Source: Clostridia bacterium (GTDB lineage: Bacteria; Bacillota; Peptococcia; DRI-13; DTU073). Taken from it: a DNA stretch of 20,090 bases. The translations under genes were made by a program, and so were the position numbers. The stretch is taken from positions 4,756 to 24,845 of the forward strand of contig JAQVYD010000002.1 of NCBI GenBank assembly GCA_028709105.1, in the 5' to 3' direction. This document shows, piece after piece, positions 1-8,247 of the stretch (positions within the stretch are counted from its first letter, which is position 1; every line of letters begins with the position of its first letter). Below the pieces are notes generated by a model that did not search any database, was not told the DNA's origin, and saw only the letters and a list, made by a program, of their open reading frames with translations.

Positions 1-1529
1 ACCAGTTCCGGATATTTCCGCACGATCTTATTCAAAGCATTAAGATACGCCTTGGCACTCGCCTCAATAATATCTACACTCAACCCTCTGCCCATAAAAA
101 CATCTTTATTTATAGAGACACGAACCACAACTTCACCTTGGGCATCTTTTCCTTCCGTAACCGCACTAATACTATAAGACTCCAATTTTACGGGAAGATT
201 AACGGTTTTCTCAATTGCCTTATAAGCAGCCTCCACAGGCCCATCGGCACAAGCAGCCTCTTCTGCCAATTCTCCACGAATTTTGATGCCCACAGTAGCT
301 GTAGCCGAGATCTTCGTTCCAGAGGATATCTGTAAATGTTCAAGAACATACACTTCCTCCCCGCTCCCGAGGATATGGCTATCTAACAGCATCAGCAAGT
401 CCTCATCCAAAATCTCCTTTTTTCGATCTGTCAGCTGCTTGAATTCACCGAAAGCCTTATTCAGAGCCTCCCCTTCCAAGTTATAACCTAATTCCTGGAT
501 TTGCAATTTAAAAGCATGTCGTCCGGAATGTTTACCCAAAACAAGCTTATTGGAACTGATCCCCACCATTTCCGGATTCATAATTTCATACGTTTCCCGT
601 TCTTTCAGCACACCGTCCTGATGAATTCCCGATTCATGCGCAAAAGCATTTTTCCCTACAATCGCCTTATTCGGCTGAATCGCCATACCGGTAAAGGTAC
701 TAACCATCCGGCTGGTACGATAGATCTCTTGCGTATTAATCCCTGTGCTAAACCCTAAATAATGACGTCGTGTATAAAAAGCCATCACCAATTCTTCTAA
801 AGAAGCATTCCCGGCACGTTCCCCAATTCCATTAACAGCAACCTCTACCTGCCTCGCTCCATTACGAACAGCAGCTAGGGAATTAGCTATGGCCATCCCC
901 AAATCATTATGACAATGCACACTAATTACGGCCTGAGCAATATTGGGAACCCCTTCGCGAATCGCCTTAACGAATTCACCAAACTCCCAAGGGGTAGCAT
1001 AACCCACCGTATCCGGGATATTAATGACCTTAGCGCCAGCCTCAATAACCTCAGTAAAAACCTCGCGGAGAAAAGGAATCTCACTACGAAAAGCATCCTC
1101 AGCGGAAAACTCGACCTCATCTACCAAGCTCTTGGCCAGCCTAACCCCCTCAATCGCCATCCGCTTTACTTCTTCCCTTGATTTCTGCAGTTTCCGCTGC
1201 ATGTGAATCTCCGAAGTAGCAATAAACGTATGAATCCGCGGCTTTTCAGCATCTTTTACCGCTTCATAGGCTGCCCTGATATCACGCTGATCAGTACGCG
1301 CCAAAGCCGTAATCACAGGACCCTTTATTTCTCTGGCTATCTGTTGGACAGCTTTAAAATCTCCGGAGGAAGCAATTGGGAAACCAGCCTCAATTACATC
1401 TACACCCAATTTAGCCAACTGTTGAGCAATCGCTAACTTCTCTTCCATGTTCAAATTCACACCAGGGGACTGCTCCCCATCCCTTAGTGTTGTATCAAAA
1501 ATATAAATTCTCTGATCACCTGTACTCAT
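1..1529 (-). CDS. leuA: 2-isopropylmalate synthase (3' end beyond window)
   Basis: Condenses 2-ketoisovalerate with acetyl-CoA, the first committed step of leucine synthesis, in the cytoplasm. The frame is open from ATG at 1529 to the window edge (about 509 codons, no stop seen). LeuA of this class is about 510 residues, so only the last few codons are probably missing. The N-terminus carries DTTLRDGEQSPG (residues 12-23), the metal/substrate-binding signature of the DRE-TIM metallolyase family. HCHNDLG (about 204-210) supplies the metal-binding His pair. The C-terminal part (about 390 on) reads as the LeuA allosteric domain, the site of leucine feedback in this family. The ribosome binding site GGGAGG overlaps the end of the upstream acetolactate synthase gene, so the two are tightly coupled. 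It is the last visible gene of the ilv-leu operon. Confidence 0.96.
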   Translation of the reverse strand, partial: MSTGDQRIYIFDTTLRDGEQSPGVNLNMEEKLAIAQQLAKLGVDVIEAGFPIASSGDFKAVQQIAREIKGPVITALARTDQRDIRAAYEAVKDAEKPRIHTFIATSEIHMQRKLQKSREEVKRMAIEGVRLAKSLVDEVEFSAEDAFRSEIPFLREVFTEVIEAGAKVINIPDTVGYATPWEFGEFVKAIREGVPNIAQAVISVHCHNDLGMAIANSLAAVRNGARQVEVAVNGIGERAGNASLEELVMAFYTRRHYLGFSTGINTQEIYRTSRMVSTFTGMAIQPNKAIVGKNAFAHESGIHQDGVLKERETYEIMNPEMVGISSNKLVLGKHSGRHAFKLQIQELGYNLEGEALNKAFGEFKQLTDRKKEILDEDLLMLLDSHILGSGEEVYVLEHLQISSGTKISATATVGIKIRGELAEEAACADGPVEAAYKAIEKTVNLPVKLESYSISAVTEGKDAQGEVVVRVSINKDVFMGRGLSVDIIEASAKAYLNALNKIVRKYPEL

Positions 1530-1545
1530 CCCTTTTACCTCCCTT

Positions 1546-3225
1546 TTACCTCGTCAAGTTTCTTCCATAAATCATTTCATCTAACCCTTGCGCATTTAAA
1601 ACCATAGGGTAGACATTATGATGGGAAGAAAACAAGACCTCCAAAATGACTAAACCGGGGTGTTGTATAAATTTCTCTAGCTTTTCTGATAGTTCTTCCT
1701 GCTTCTCCACACGTAAACTCAAAGCACCATAAGCCCGAGCAAGATCCTGAAATTTCGGCAGCTTCTTAAAATGTACGGAGACATGCCTGCCCTCACAATA
1801 ATGATCTTGCAACTGTTTAACCATGCCTAACGCCTGATTATTAAAAATGATAATTTTTAAGGGCAGCTCCTCTTCCAGACAGGTTCCCAACTCCGGGATC
1901 CCCATCTGAAAACTGCCATCACCGGTAATGACCACCACAGGACGCTTAGGGAAAGCCTCCTGAGCTCCTATCCCTGCCGGTATACCATAACCCATCGTTC
2001 CTAGACCGCCGGAACTAATAAAAGTACGCGGCTTTTGCAAATTCAAACCCTGTGCTGCCCACATTTGATGTTGACCAACATCAGTAGTAATAATGGCCTC
2101 TGCGGGCAAAACATCATTCAAAGCGGCAATTATTTGGCTAGGAATTATCCCTTCTTCTTTCTCCACTGATTTTATTTCTACTTTTTCAACATTCTCTAAG
2201 GCCAACCACCAGGATTCCTTCTTTTCCTTAGGCAAACATTCCAGAATTTGATTTAACACTATTTTTAAATCTCCGACCAAAGGAAGATCAGCCCATACAT
2301 TCTTCCCGATTTCCGCACTATCAATATCAATATGCATTATTTTAGCCTGTGGAGCAAACTTCTGTACATTTCCCGTAACCCGATCATCAAAACGCATTCC
2401 CAGAGCTATGAATAAATCACAAGACTGCACAGCCAAATTAGCCTTAGCCAATCCGTATGCTCCTAACATCCCTAAGGAGAGGGGATGTTCCCGTGGAATA
2501 CTCCCCAAACCCATCAACGTATTAACTACAGGGATATGCAGTTTTTCTGCCAGATACAATAACTCTTCCTCTGCCTGTGCGCTGATCACTCCTCCGCCAG
2601 CACACACCAAAGGACGTTGCGCTTCCTTAATCAACTGGATTACCTGTTTAATTTGCCCTTTATGCCCTACCAAATTGGGCTTATACCCGCGTAAATCCAA
2701 ACTTTTACATTCTTTGAATTCCGCCAAAGAAGCAGAGACATCTTTAGGAATATCAAGCAAAACCGGACCCGGACGTCCACTTCCCGCTATATAAAAAGCC
2801 TCTTTCACAATTCTGGGGAGCTGGCTAACCTCTTTGACTAAATAATTGTGTTTAGTAATCGGGTCAGAAATTCCGGTGATATCCACCTCTTGAAAGGCAT
2901 CAGTTCCCACCATCCCGGAAGAAACCTGGCCGGTAATAACCACCATGGGGATGGAATCCATATAGGCTGTAGCCACACCTGTAATCAAATTAGTAGCACC
3001 GGGGCCGGAAGTAGCCAAACACACACCGGTCTTACCACTAGCCCGTGCATAGCCACTAGCGGCATGAGCAGCCCCTTGTTCCTGCCGTACGAGAACTGTC
3101 TTAATCTGTGGGGACTGATGCAGCGCATCAAAAATCTCTAAAGCAGCTCCTCCCGGATAACCGAAGATAACCTCTACACCTTCTTTTTCCAAGCACTTCA
3201 CCAAAATTTCTGCCCCCGGTTCCAT
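1546..3225 (-). CDS. ilvB: Acetolactate synthase large subunit, second copy (Trp-to-Leu variant)
   Basis: A ThDP-dependent acetohydroxyacid synthase catalytic subunit that condenses two pyruvates, or pyruvate plus 2-ketobutyrate. I start it at ATG 3225 (559 aa) because GGAGG lies just upstream. The frame extends to a TTG at 3243, but that lies within the binding-site region. It has FGYPGG near the N-terminus, the catalytic Glu of RQEQGAAHAA (E49), TSGPGATN, and the ThDP/Mg motif GDGSFQM followed by NN. Two departures from common AHAS residues are visible: the usual RHEQG is RQEQG, and the Trp of MVxQWQ is Leu (L472, TTG codon at 1810-1812). In E. coli AHAS II this Trp sets the preference for 2-ketobutyrate, and E. 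coli AHAS I has Gln there. I infer a pyruvate-biased enzyme serving valine and leucine. It lies between ilvC and leuA and has no small-subunit gene of its own. Confidence 0.93.
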   Translation of the reverse strand: MEPGAEILVKCLEKEGVEVIFGYPGGAALEIFDALHQSPQIKTVLVRQEQGAAHAASGYARASGKTGVCLATSGPGATNLITGVATAYMDSIPMVVITGQVSSGMVGTDAFQEVDITGISDPITKHNYLVKEVSQLPRIVKEAFYIAGSGRPGPVLLDIPKDVSASLAEFKECKSLDLRGYKPNLVGHKGQIKQVIQLIKEAQRPLVCAGGGVISAQAEEELLYLAEKLHIPVVNTLMGLGSIPREHPLSLGMLGAYGLAKANLAVQSCDLFIALGMRFDDRVTGNVQKFAPQAKIMHIDIDSAEIGKNVWADLPLVGDLKIVLNQILECLPKEKKESWWLALENVEKVEIKSVEKEEGIIPSQIIAALNDVLPAEAIITTDVGQHQMWAAQGLNLQKPRTFISSGGLGTMGYGIPAGIGAQEAFPKRPVVVITGDGSFQMGIPELGTCLEEELPLKIIIFNNQALGMVKQLQDHYCEGRHVSVHFKKLPKFQDLARAYGALSLRVEKQEELSEKLEKFIQHPGLVILEVLFSSHHNVYPMVLNAQGLDEMIYGRNLTR

Positions 3226-3244
3226 AGGAACACACCTCCACAAT

Positions 3245-4240
3245 TTATTTCTTTTTCAGCCAAGACATCTTACTTCTTAATTCCTTACCCACCTTTTCGA
3301 TGGGATGCTCTGCGTCTATTTTCTTAAGCGCATTATATTTCGGTCTTCCCGCCATATTCTCTAAAATCCATTCCTTCGCAAAAGTACCGTCCTGGATCTC
3401 CTTTAAAGCTTTCTTCATTTCTTTTCTGGTTTCTTCTGTAATCAGGCGGCGACCAATCATGATATCTCCATACTCTGCTGTATCACTAATCGAATACCTC
3501 ATATTTGAGATACCGCCTTCATAAATTAAATCAATAATCAGCTTTAATTCATGGCAAACCTCAAAATAAGCCGATTCAGGCTGATAACCAGCACCAACTA
3601 AAGTATCAAAACCTGCTCTGATCAATTCGGTTAAACCACCACAAAGAACACACTGTTCACCAAAAAGGTCTGTCTCTGTTTCTTCCTTAAACGTCGTTAA
3701 GAGCACACCTGCTCTTGTACAGCCAATTCCTCTGGCATAAGCAAGCGCCAAATCCATAGCCTTACCACTGGCGTCCTGATATACGGCCACCAAGCCCGGA
3801 ATACCGGTTCCTTCTGTATACAATCTCCTCACCATATGACCAGGCCCCTTCGGAGCTACCATAAACACATCAACATCTGGAGGCGGGACAATCTGACCAA
3901 AATGAATATTAAAACCATGCGAAAAAATCAAAGCTTTGCCAGGCTTCATGCCGGGAGCAATCTCCTGCCTATAAACCTCCGCCTGTTTCTCATCAGGGAG
4001 TAAAACTTGAATCAAATCAGCCTTTTCCGCTGCTTCCGCGATCGTGTAAACCTTGAGTCCGGCAGCCTCGGCCTTACTCCAAGAAGAACTGCCTTTTCTT
4101 AAACCAACAATAACGTCAACTCCACTTTCCTTCAGGTTCTGTGCTTGGGCATGCCCTTGACTGCCATAACCCAAGACTGCCACCGTCTTTCCTGTTAAAT
4201 TATGCAAATTCGCATCCTGATCATAAAACATTTTTGCCAT
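3245..4240 (-). CDS. ilvC: Ketol-acid reductoisomerase (NADP+)
   Basis: Isomerises and reduces acetolactate or acetohydroxybutyrate to the dihydroxy acids of the valine/leucine and isoleucine pathways. I start it at ATG 4240 (331 aa), with GAGGAGG about nine bases upstream. The longer frame to a TTG at 4258 includes that binding site. The Rossmann fingerprint GYGSQGHAQAQNL lies at residues 24-36. The following loop RKGSSS (48-53) is of the kind linked to NADPH preference. The Mg ligands fit D191 and E195 (ETDLFGEQ) and E227 and E231 (FEVCHEL). The length is that of class I (short) KARI. It sits 40 bases after ilvN and 19 bases before the second ilvB, so it is mid-operon. Confidence 0.97.
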   Translation of the reverse strand: MAKMFYDQDANLHNLTGKTVAVLGYGSQGHAQAQNLKESGVDVIVGLRKGSSSWSKAEAAGLKVYTIAEAAEKADLIQVLLPDEKQAEVYRQEIAPGMKPGKALIFSHGFNIHFGQIVPPPDVDVFMVAPKGPGHMVRRLYTEGTGIPGLVAVYQDASGKAMDLALAYARGIGCTRAGVLLTTFKEETETDLFGEQCVLCGGLTELIRAGFDTLVGAGYQPESAYFEVCHELKLIIDLIYEGGISNMRYSISDTAEYGDIMIGRRLITEETRKEMKKALKEIQDGTFAKEWILENMAGRPKYNALKKIDAEHPIEKVGKELRSKMSWLKKK

Positions 4241-4280
4241 TTGTAATAACCTCCTCAATTTAATTTATTTAAATCTTAAA

Positions 4281-4763
4281 TCATTTAACCCCTCTGACCA
4301 TCGAAACCTTACCTGTCCTCACCAATTCCTTAATCCCAAAAGGTCTTAAAGATTGAACAATCGCCTCTATTTTCCCTTCATCCCCTGTTGCTTCAATAAT
4401 TAAGGAACGCCTCCCGATATCGACAATCCGACAGCGAAAAATCTCCATCAATTGCAGAATCTCCTGACGTGCGGCCTGATCAGCCGAAACCTTAATCAAA
4501 AGCATCTGACGATCTACTGTTTCTTCATTAGTGATATCTTGAATCTTAATAACCTCAACCTGTTTATTCAACTGTTTAGTAACCTGTTCAATCACTCTTT
4601 CATCACCGGCTACAACCAAAGTCATCCGCGAAACACCCTGATCTTCTGTTTCTCCGACGACTAAACTTTCAATATTATAACCGCGGCGGGCAAAAAGTCC
4701 GGCCACATGAGATAAAACGCCGGGCCGGTTTTCAACTAAGACGGCTAATGTGTGCTTCACCAT
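4281..4763 (-). CDS. ilvN: Acetolactate synthase small (regulatory) subunit
   Basis: Binds and activates the large subunit and confers feedback inhibition by branched-chain amino acids. At 160 aa it is typical of the long IlvN/IlvH form. An N-terminal ACT domain (about 4-77) begins with HTLAVLVENRPGVLSHVAGLFARR, here described by its key residues N12, G15 and R26-R27. A second C-terminal ALS_ss_C domain follows (about 85-158). The ATG at 4763 lies inside the upstream large-subunit gene, a 32-base overlap that suggests translational coupling and 1:1 synthesis with ilvB copy 1. GGGAGG lies only about four or five bases before the ATG, so the GTG second codon is a possible alternative start. It is the only small subunit in the window, while there are two large subunits. 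Confidence 0.96.
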   Translation of the reverse strand: MVKHTLAVLVENRPGVLSHVAGLFARRGYNIESLVVGETEDQGVSRMTLVVAGDERVIEQVTKQLNKQVEVIKIQDITNEETVDRQMLLIKVSADQAARQEILQLMEIFRCRIVDIGRRSLIIEATGDEGKIEAIVQSLRPFGIKELVRTGKVSMVRGVK

Positions 4764-6435
4764 GCCACCTCCCTAACATCTCACTAGGTTTTCCACCCGG
4801 GGGAACCATCGGCAAAACATTCTCTCCGGCATCAACAAGACACTCTACCACCACAGGACCTGTATGCTGCAAAGCTTTACTCACTATCTCTTTTGTTTCC
4901 TCAGGCTTCCTAATCTGCCATGCCTTGACCCCATAAGCTTCAGCCAATTTAATAAAATCGGGTCCACCGGTAAAGAGCGAATGAGCATAATGCCCGTTAA
5001 AGAAAAGCTCCTGCCACTGTCTGACCATCCCTAAACACGAATTATTAATCAGAAAAATCTTCACCGGAAGTTGATACTCCGCCATTACCGCCAGTTCCTG
5101 CACAGTCATCTGAAAACCGCCGTCACCGGTAAAAAGGATTACGGTTTCCCCGGGTCTGCCCAAAGCTGCCCCCATCGCGGCGGGAAGCCCAAAACCCATT
5201 GTTCCTAAACCTCCGGAGGTAATAAAGTTTCGTCTCCCTTGCACAGGATAATGCTGGGCAACAAACATCTGATGCTGCCCTACATCAGTAACCACGATAG
5301 GCTGATTAACAGCTTGCCGGGCCACCTCCCTCATTACTGCCTGAGGTTTTAATAAAGAATTTTGCGAAAACGTAAGGGGATATTCCTTAGCCCAAGCTTT
5401 AATCTGGTCCAGCCACGGTTCCAGAGCAAAACTAACCTTTTCCTCCCGTAAAACCTGTAAAAGCATTTGCAAAAATTTTTTCGCATCACTAACTACAGGA
5501 AACTCAACACGCACATTTTTAAATAATTCTGCCGGATCAATATCTACATGAATAATACAGGTATCAGCGAGAAAATGCTGAGGATTCCCGGTAACCCGAT
5601 CACTAAACCTAGTTCCTAAAGCCAGTAAAACATCACACTGACTCAACGCTAAATTGGCTGCCGGTTTACCATGCATCCCAATCATCCCCAGGGAACCGCC
5701 CTCTTCTTCCGGAATCACACCTTTCCCCATCAATGAGGTAACCACAGGGATTCCGGTATACTTGGTAAAGTCCTCTAACTCCTCCCAGGCTCCGGCGGAA
5801 ACCACTCCTCCTCCTGCAAACAAGAGTGGTTTTTGAGCCTTTTTTAATACTTCTGTGATCCTCCCCAACTGTCTAGCCAAACCATTCTTAAAGGGAATTT
5901 TATGTTTGCGCGTACTAAGCACAACTTCTGAAAAATCAGCAGTACCTGTAAACACATTTTTAGGAATATCCATAAGTACCGGTCCAGGGCGTCCCTCTCT
6001 AGCGACTTGCCAAGCTTCTTCCAAAGCCTCAGGCAAATTATCCAATTCCTTAACCAAATAATTATGTTTAGTAATCGGCATCGTGATACCGACAATATCT
6101 GCTTCCTGAAAAGAATCCCGGCCAATACTTTCTACCCCCACCTGACCGGTAATCGCCAAGATGGGCACAGAATCTAAATTAGCATTAGCAATCCCTGTCA
6201 CCAAATTGGTGGCACCAGGTCCCGAGGTAGCTAAACATACGCCAGTTTTACCGGTAGCGCGAGCATAACCATCGGCGGCATGAATAGCCCCCTGTTCATG
6301 TCGAGTGAGAATATGCTGAATAGAGGAACGACCTAAAACATCATACAAAAATAAAACAGCGCCCCCCGGATAGCCAAAGACTAAATCCACGCCTTTTTTC
6401 TCCAAAAACCTAACAATATACTCAGCGCCATTCAT
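4732..6435 (-). CDS. ilvB: Acetolactate synthase large subunit, first copy
   Basis: Catalytic subunit of acetohydroxyacid synthase and the first gene of the ilv-leu operon. It is 567 aa from ATG 6435, with AAGGAGG nine bases upstream. Visible motifs are FGYPGG (20-25), RHEQGAIHAADGYAR with the catalytic E47, TSGPGATN, and GDGGFQM followed by NN for ThDP/Mg binding. It keeps the canonical MVRQWQ with W474, the Trp that favours 2-ketobutyrate in AHAS II and is a target site of sulfonylurea-type herbicides. It should therefore serve isoleucine as well as valine/leucine synthesis. Its 3' end overlaps ilvN by 32 bases. It is controlled by the T-box leader directly upstream. Confidence 0.96.
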   Translation of the reverse strand: MNGAEYIVRFLEKKGVDLVFGYPGGAVLFLYDVLGRSSIQHILTRHEQGAIHAADGYARATGKTGVCLATSGPGATNLVTGIANANLDSVPILAITGQVGVESIGRDSFQEADIVGITMPITKHNYLVKELDNLPEALEEAWQVAREGRPGPVLMDIPKNVFTGTADFSEVVLSTRKHKIPFKNGLARQLGRITEVLKKAQKPLLFAGGGVVSAGAWEELEDFTKYTGIPVVTSLMGKGVIPEEEGGSLGMIGMHGKPAANLALSQCDVLLALGTRFSDRVTGNPQHFLADTCIIHVDIDPAELFKNVRVEFPVVSDAKKFLQMLLQVLREEKVSFALEPWLDQIKAWAKEYPLTFSQNSLLKPQAVMREVARQAVNQPIVVTDVGQHQMFVAQHYPVQGRRNFITSGGLGTMGFGLPAAMGAALGRPGETVILFTGDGGFQMTVQELAVMAEYQLPVKIFLINNSCLGMVRQWQELFFNGHYAHSLFTGGPDFIKLAEAYGVKAWQIRKPEETKEIVSKALQHTGPVVVECLVDAGENVLPMVPPGGKPSEMLGRWHGEAHISRLS

Positions 6436-6463
6436 AAATTAACACCTCCTTAAAAAATCTTAT

Positions 6464-6728
6464 AAAAAAAAATCCCCATCCATGACAGTATTCAAAACCG
6501 TCAGGGACGAGAGGATTCCCGCGGTACCACCCTGATTACCTCACCAAGAGGTCTCTTGCTTTTATCAAATAACGGTTTGCCACCGGCTTACCCTACTTTT
6601 CTTTCGAATAAGCAGCTCTGGGACGAGACTAGTTAAACTACGTGCACTGGTTTCCACCTCTCCCAGCTCTCTGGAACACATTTAAGAATAACAGTTTCCC
6701 TTCATCGCTATTATTATATAATAAAATT
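6464..6728 (-). promoter_or_regulatory. T-box leader (riboswitch) of the ilv-leu operon
   Basis: Read on the minus strand, this leader carries the T-box consensus AGGGTGGTACCGCGGG (6518-6533), which pairs with the free CCA end of an uncharged tRNA. It is preceded by a Stem I closed by CTGGGA and TCCCAG. A terminator follows at 6464-6517: AATCC/GGATT outer pairs, then TCC(C)TGACGG against CTGTCA(T)GGA, then a run of T. Its 5' arm overlaps the antiterminator side, the usual arrangement. On the 3' side of Stem I the best specifier candidate is CTC (Leu, 6625-6627), followed by a purine. An overlapping GTC (Val, 6627-6629) cannot be excluded. Leu fits an operon ending in leuA. High uncharged tRNA should allow read-through into ilvB. 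Confidence 0.95.
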
Positions 6729-6734
6729 GAACTT

Positions 6735-6764
6735 AGTATACACAAAACAACTGGTCCCTGTCAA
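6735..6764 (-). promoter_or_regulatory. Sigma-A promoter of the T-box/ilv operon
   Basis: On the minus strand there is a perfect -35 TTGACA (6759-6764), an 18-base spacer, and -10 TATACT (6735-6740). The expected transcription start is near 6728, just upstream of the T-box Stem I. Confidence 0.85.
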
Positions 6765-6800
6765 CACCTTTTTTCATAAAAAATTAAAAAATTATCATCA

Positions 6801-6832
6801 AAAATTAAAGGAGGCCTGCTTTTACGGCCTCC
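6801..6832 (-). terminator. Intrinsic terminator after the DUF378 gene
   Basis: A perfect 7-bp inverted repeat, GGAGGCC (6810-6816) and GGCCTCC (6826-6832), with a nine-base loop. On the minus strand it is followed by TTTAATTTTTG. It lies 15 bases past the stop of the small DUF378 gene and upstream of the ilv promoter. Confidence 0.85.
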
Positions 6833-6847
6833 CTTCCGGTTACCTTC

Positions 6848-7066
6848 TTATTCCCTTTTTACATCCGTATGCAGACGATTGCCCATGAGAAACGTTATGG
6901 AGTATAGACCGGCTAACCCCACAAGAGAATAGACAATTCGACTGAGAAGTGCTGTTTGCCCCCCAAACAAAGCGGCAACGAGATCAAAACTAAATAACCC
7001 AATAAGTCCCCAATTCAATGCGCCAATAATCACGAGAACAAGTGCTAAGGTATCCACTAACTTCAC
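6848..7066 (-). CDS. DUF378 family small membrane protein (YuzA-like)
   Basis: A 72-residue protein of unknown function. The first helix contains ALVLVIIGALNWGLIGLF (about 8-25), the signature of DUF378. A second hydrophobic helix lies at about 41-60, so this is a two-pass inner-membrane protein with a charged tail. I keep the GTG at 7066 because family members start with a short MKxLD-type lead, which the resulting MKLVDTLALV matches. AAAGGAG, however, directly abuts that GTG, and a second in-frame GTG at 7057 has the better spacing (eight bases), giving 69 aa. It follows the CapA-like gene by 29 bases and ends at a strong terminator, so the two probably form one transcript. No role is known. 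Confidence 0.85.
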   Translation of the reverse strand: MKLVDTLALVLVIIGALNWGLIGLFSFDLVAALFGGQTALLSRIVYSLVGLAGLYSITFLMGNRLHTDVKRE

Positions 7067-7095
7067 TCCTTTACCCTAATTTTTTCTTCTTCTCT

Positions 7096-8226
7096 CTAGG
7101 ATGGCGCATTTTTCCGGATTTTATTCCTTTCTGCCGTAAAATTAATCATCTCTGAACGTTCCTTTAATTTATGCAAGACCTTTTCCGCCTCTGCACCCTC
7201 TAAAACTTTAGGCTGAAAATCATTATACCCTTCCCTTGTCGTCATCGAACAAGGAATAACCCTGCTTGTCGTCCTCACCAATTCCCCTTCAACAAAAGTA
7301 AACGTCTGCCGATAAATAAGCGTATCCCGATCATAAGGCTGCCGATTCCCGCCAAAACAAAAATTACCTAAACTAAAGACAACCTGTTTCCCCTTGTATT
7401 CCCTAATTCCCTGCAAGACATGAGGATGATGTCCTAAAACAAGGTCTGCTCCTGCCTCAATCGCTAATTGGGCCAATTCATACTGTTTCAAAGAGGGCCT
7501 AATCTCCCGTTCATTTCCCCAGTGAAAACTAACAATAACTAAATCGGTCTGCTCGGACAAAGCCTGAACAGACTCGACAACTTGTTCTTTTAGAGCAGCA
7601 TAAGCCTGCCATACCCCTTTATATGAAAACTGATTAAAACCTAAAAAGCCGACCTTGATCCCCTTAATCTCCTTAATTAAAACATGATCGAAACCGCAAT
7701 AGGCAATCCCCGCTTTTTCCAGACTGTGTAAGGTTTCCCGATAACCTGCTTCTCCATAATCATAAGTATGATTATTAGCTACATTAACTACCTCGACACT
7801 ACCCTCCGCAAGAATCTGGGCATAAAGCGGTTCTCCCTTTAACCAATAAACCGCCTGTAAAGAACTTTTATCTTTCCTTTGCTCAGCTGTAGTCAAACAC
7901 GTTTCTAGGTTCGCAATAGTTAAATCATCTTCCGCTAAGACAGCGCTGACGTTAGCCAAAAAATAACCACAATCCTTCTTGTTTTCCGTAAAAACAGTAG
8001 CAAAAGTATGCCCCCGCTGCGCATATTCTGTCCCTAAGGCACAATCACCAATTGCACTTATCGTTAAAGAGACTTCTTCTGCCCTTATTTGTTGAACAAC
8101 CGGCATAGCGACCACCTCTTCCTCCGTTATCGGCGGCGGCTCAACTAGAAACTGTTGCGCTGATATACCCAAAAACAAAAAAGCGACCACAATAATTATG
8201 GAAATTTTGGCGATGTTTTTAAACAT
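7096..8226 (-). CDS. CapA/PGA_cap family protein, membrane-anchored metallophosphatase fold
   Basis: A member of the family named for CapA/PgsA of poly-gamma-glutamate capsule synthesis, with a calcineurin-like phosphoesterase fold. From ATG 8226 (376 aa, preceded by GTGAGG at good spacing; the frame opens earlier at ATG 8247, where the binding site is poor) it has an N-terminal transmembrane anchor at about 7-23 and an external domain. That domain carries SAIGDCALG (57-65), NLET (106-109), NNHTYDYG (151-158), FHWGNE (235-240), LGHHPH (264-269) and SLGNF (285-289), the expected metal-site motifs in order. No capB/capC-like ligase or transporter lies nearby, so a capsule role is only family inference; many clostridia carry such orphans. 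I see no clear sigma-A promoter upstream. Confidence 0.88.
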   Translation of the reverse strand: MFKNIAKISIIIVVAFLFLGISAQQFLVEPPPITEEEVVAMPVVQQIRAEEVSLTISAIGDCALGTEYAQRGHTFATVFTENKKDCGYFLANVSAVLAEDDLTIANLETCLTTAEQRKDKSSLQAVYWLKGEPLYAQILAEGSVEVVNVANNHTYDYGEAGYRETLHSLEKAGIAYCGFDHVLIKEIKGIKVGFLGFNQFSYKGVWQAYAALKEQVVESVQALSEQTDLVIVSFHWGNEREIRPSLKQYELAQLAIEAGADLVLGHHPHVLQGIREYKGKQVVFSLGNFCFGGNRQPYDRDTLIYRQTFTFVEGELVRTTSRVIPCSMTTREGYNDFQPKVLEGAEAEKVLHKLKERSEMINFTAERNKIRKNAPS

Positions 8227-8247
8227 AACAATCCTCACAGCCCTCAT

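Noticed and set aside
1546..3225. Second ilvB copy as a catabolic acetolactate synthase (AlsS) for acetoin formation
   Set aside because: It follows ilvC and precedes leuA in a T-box operon, keeps the general AHAS sequence pattern (NNxxLGMVxQ) and has no alsD or acetoin gene nearby. The biosynthetic assignment fits better.
5844..6125. A 93-residue minus-strand frame within ilvB copy 1
   Set aside because: It lies wholly inside a well-supported acetolactate synthase gene in another frame, with no binding site and no recognisable motif.
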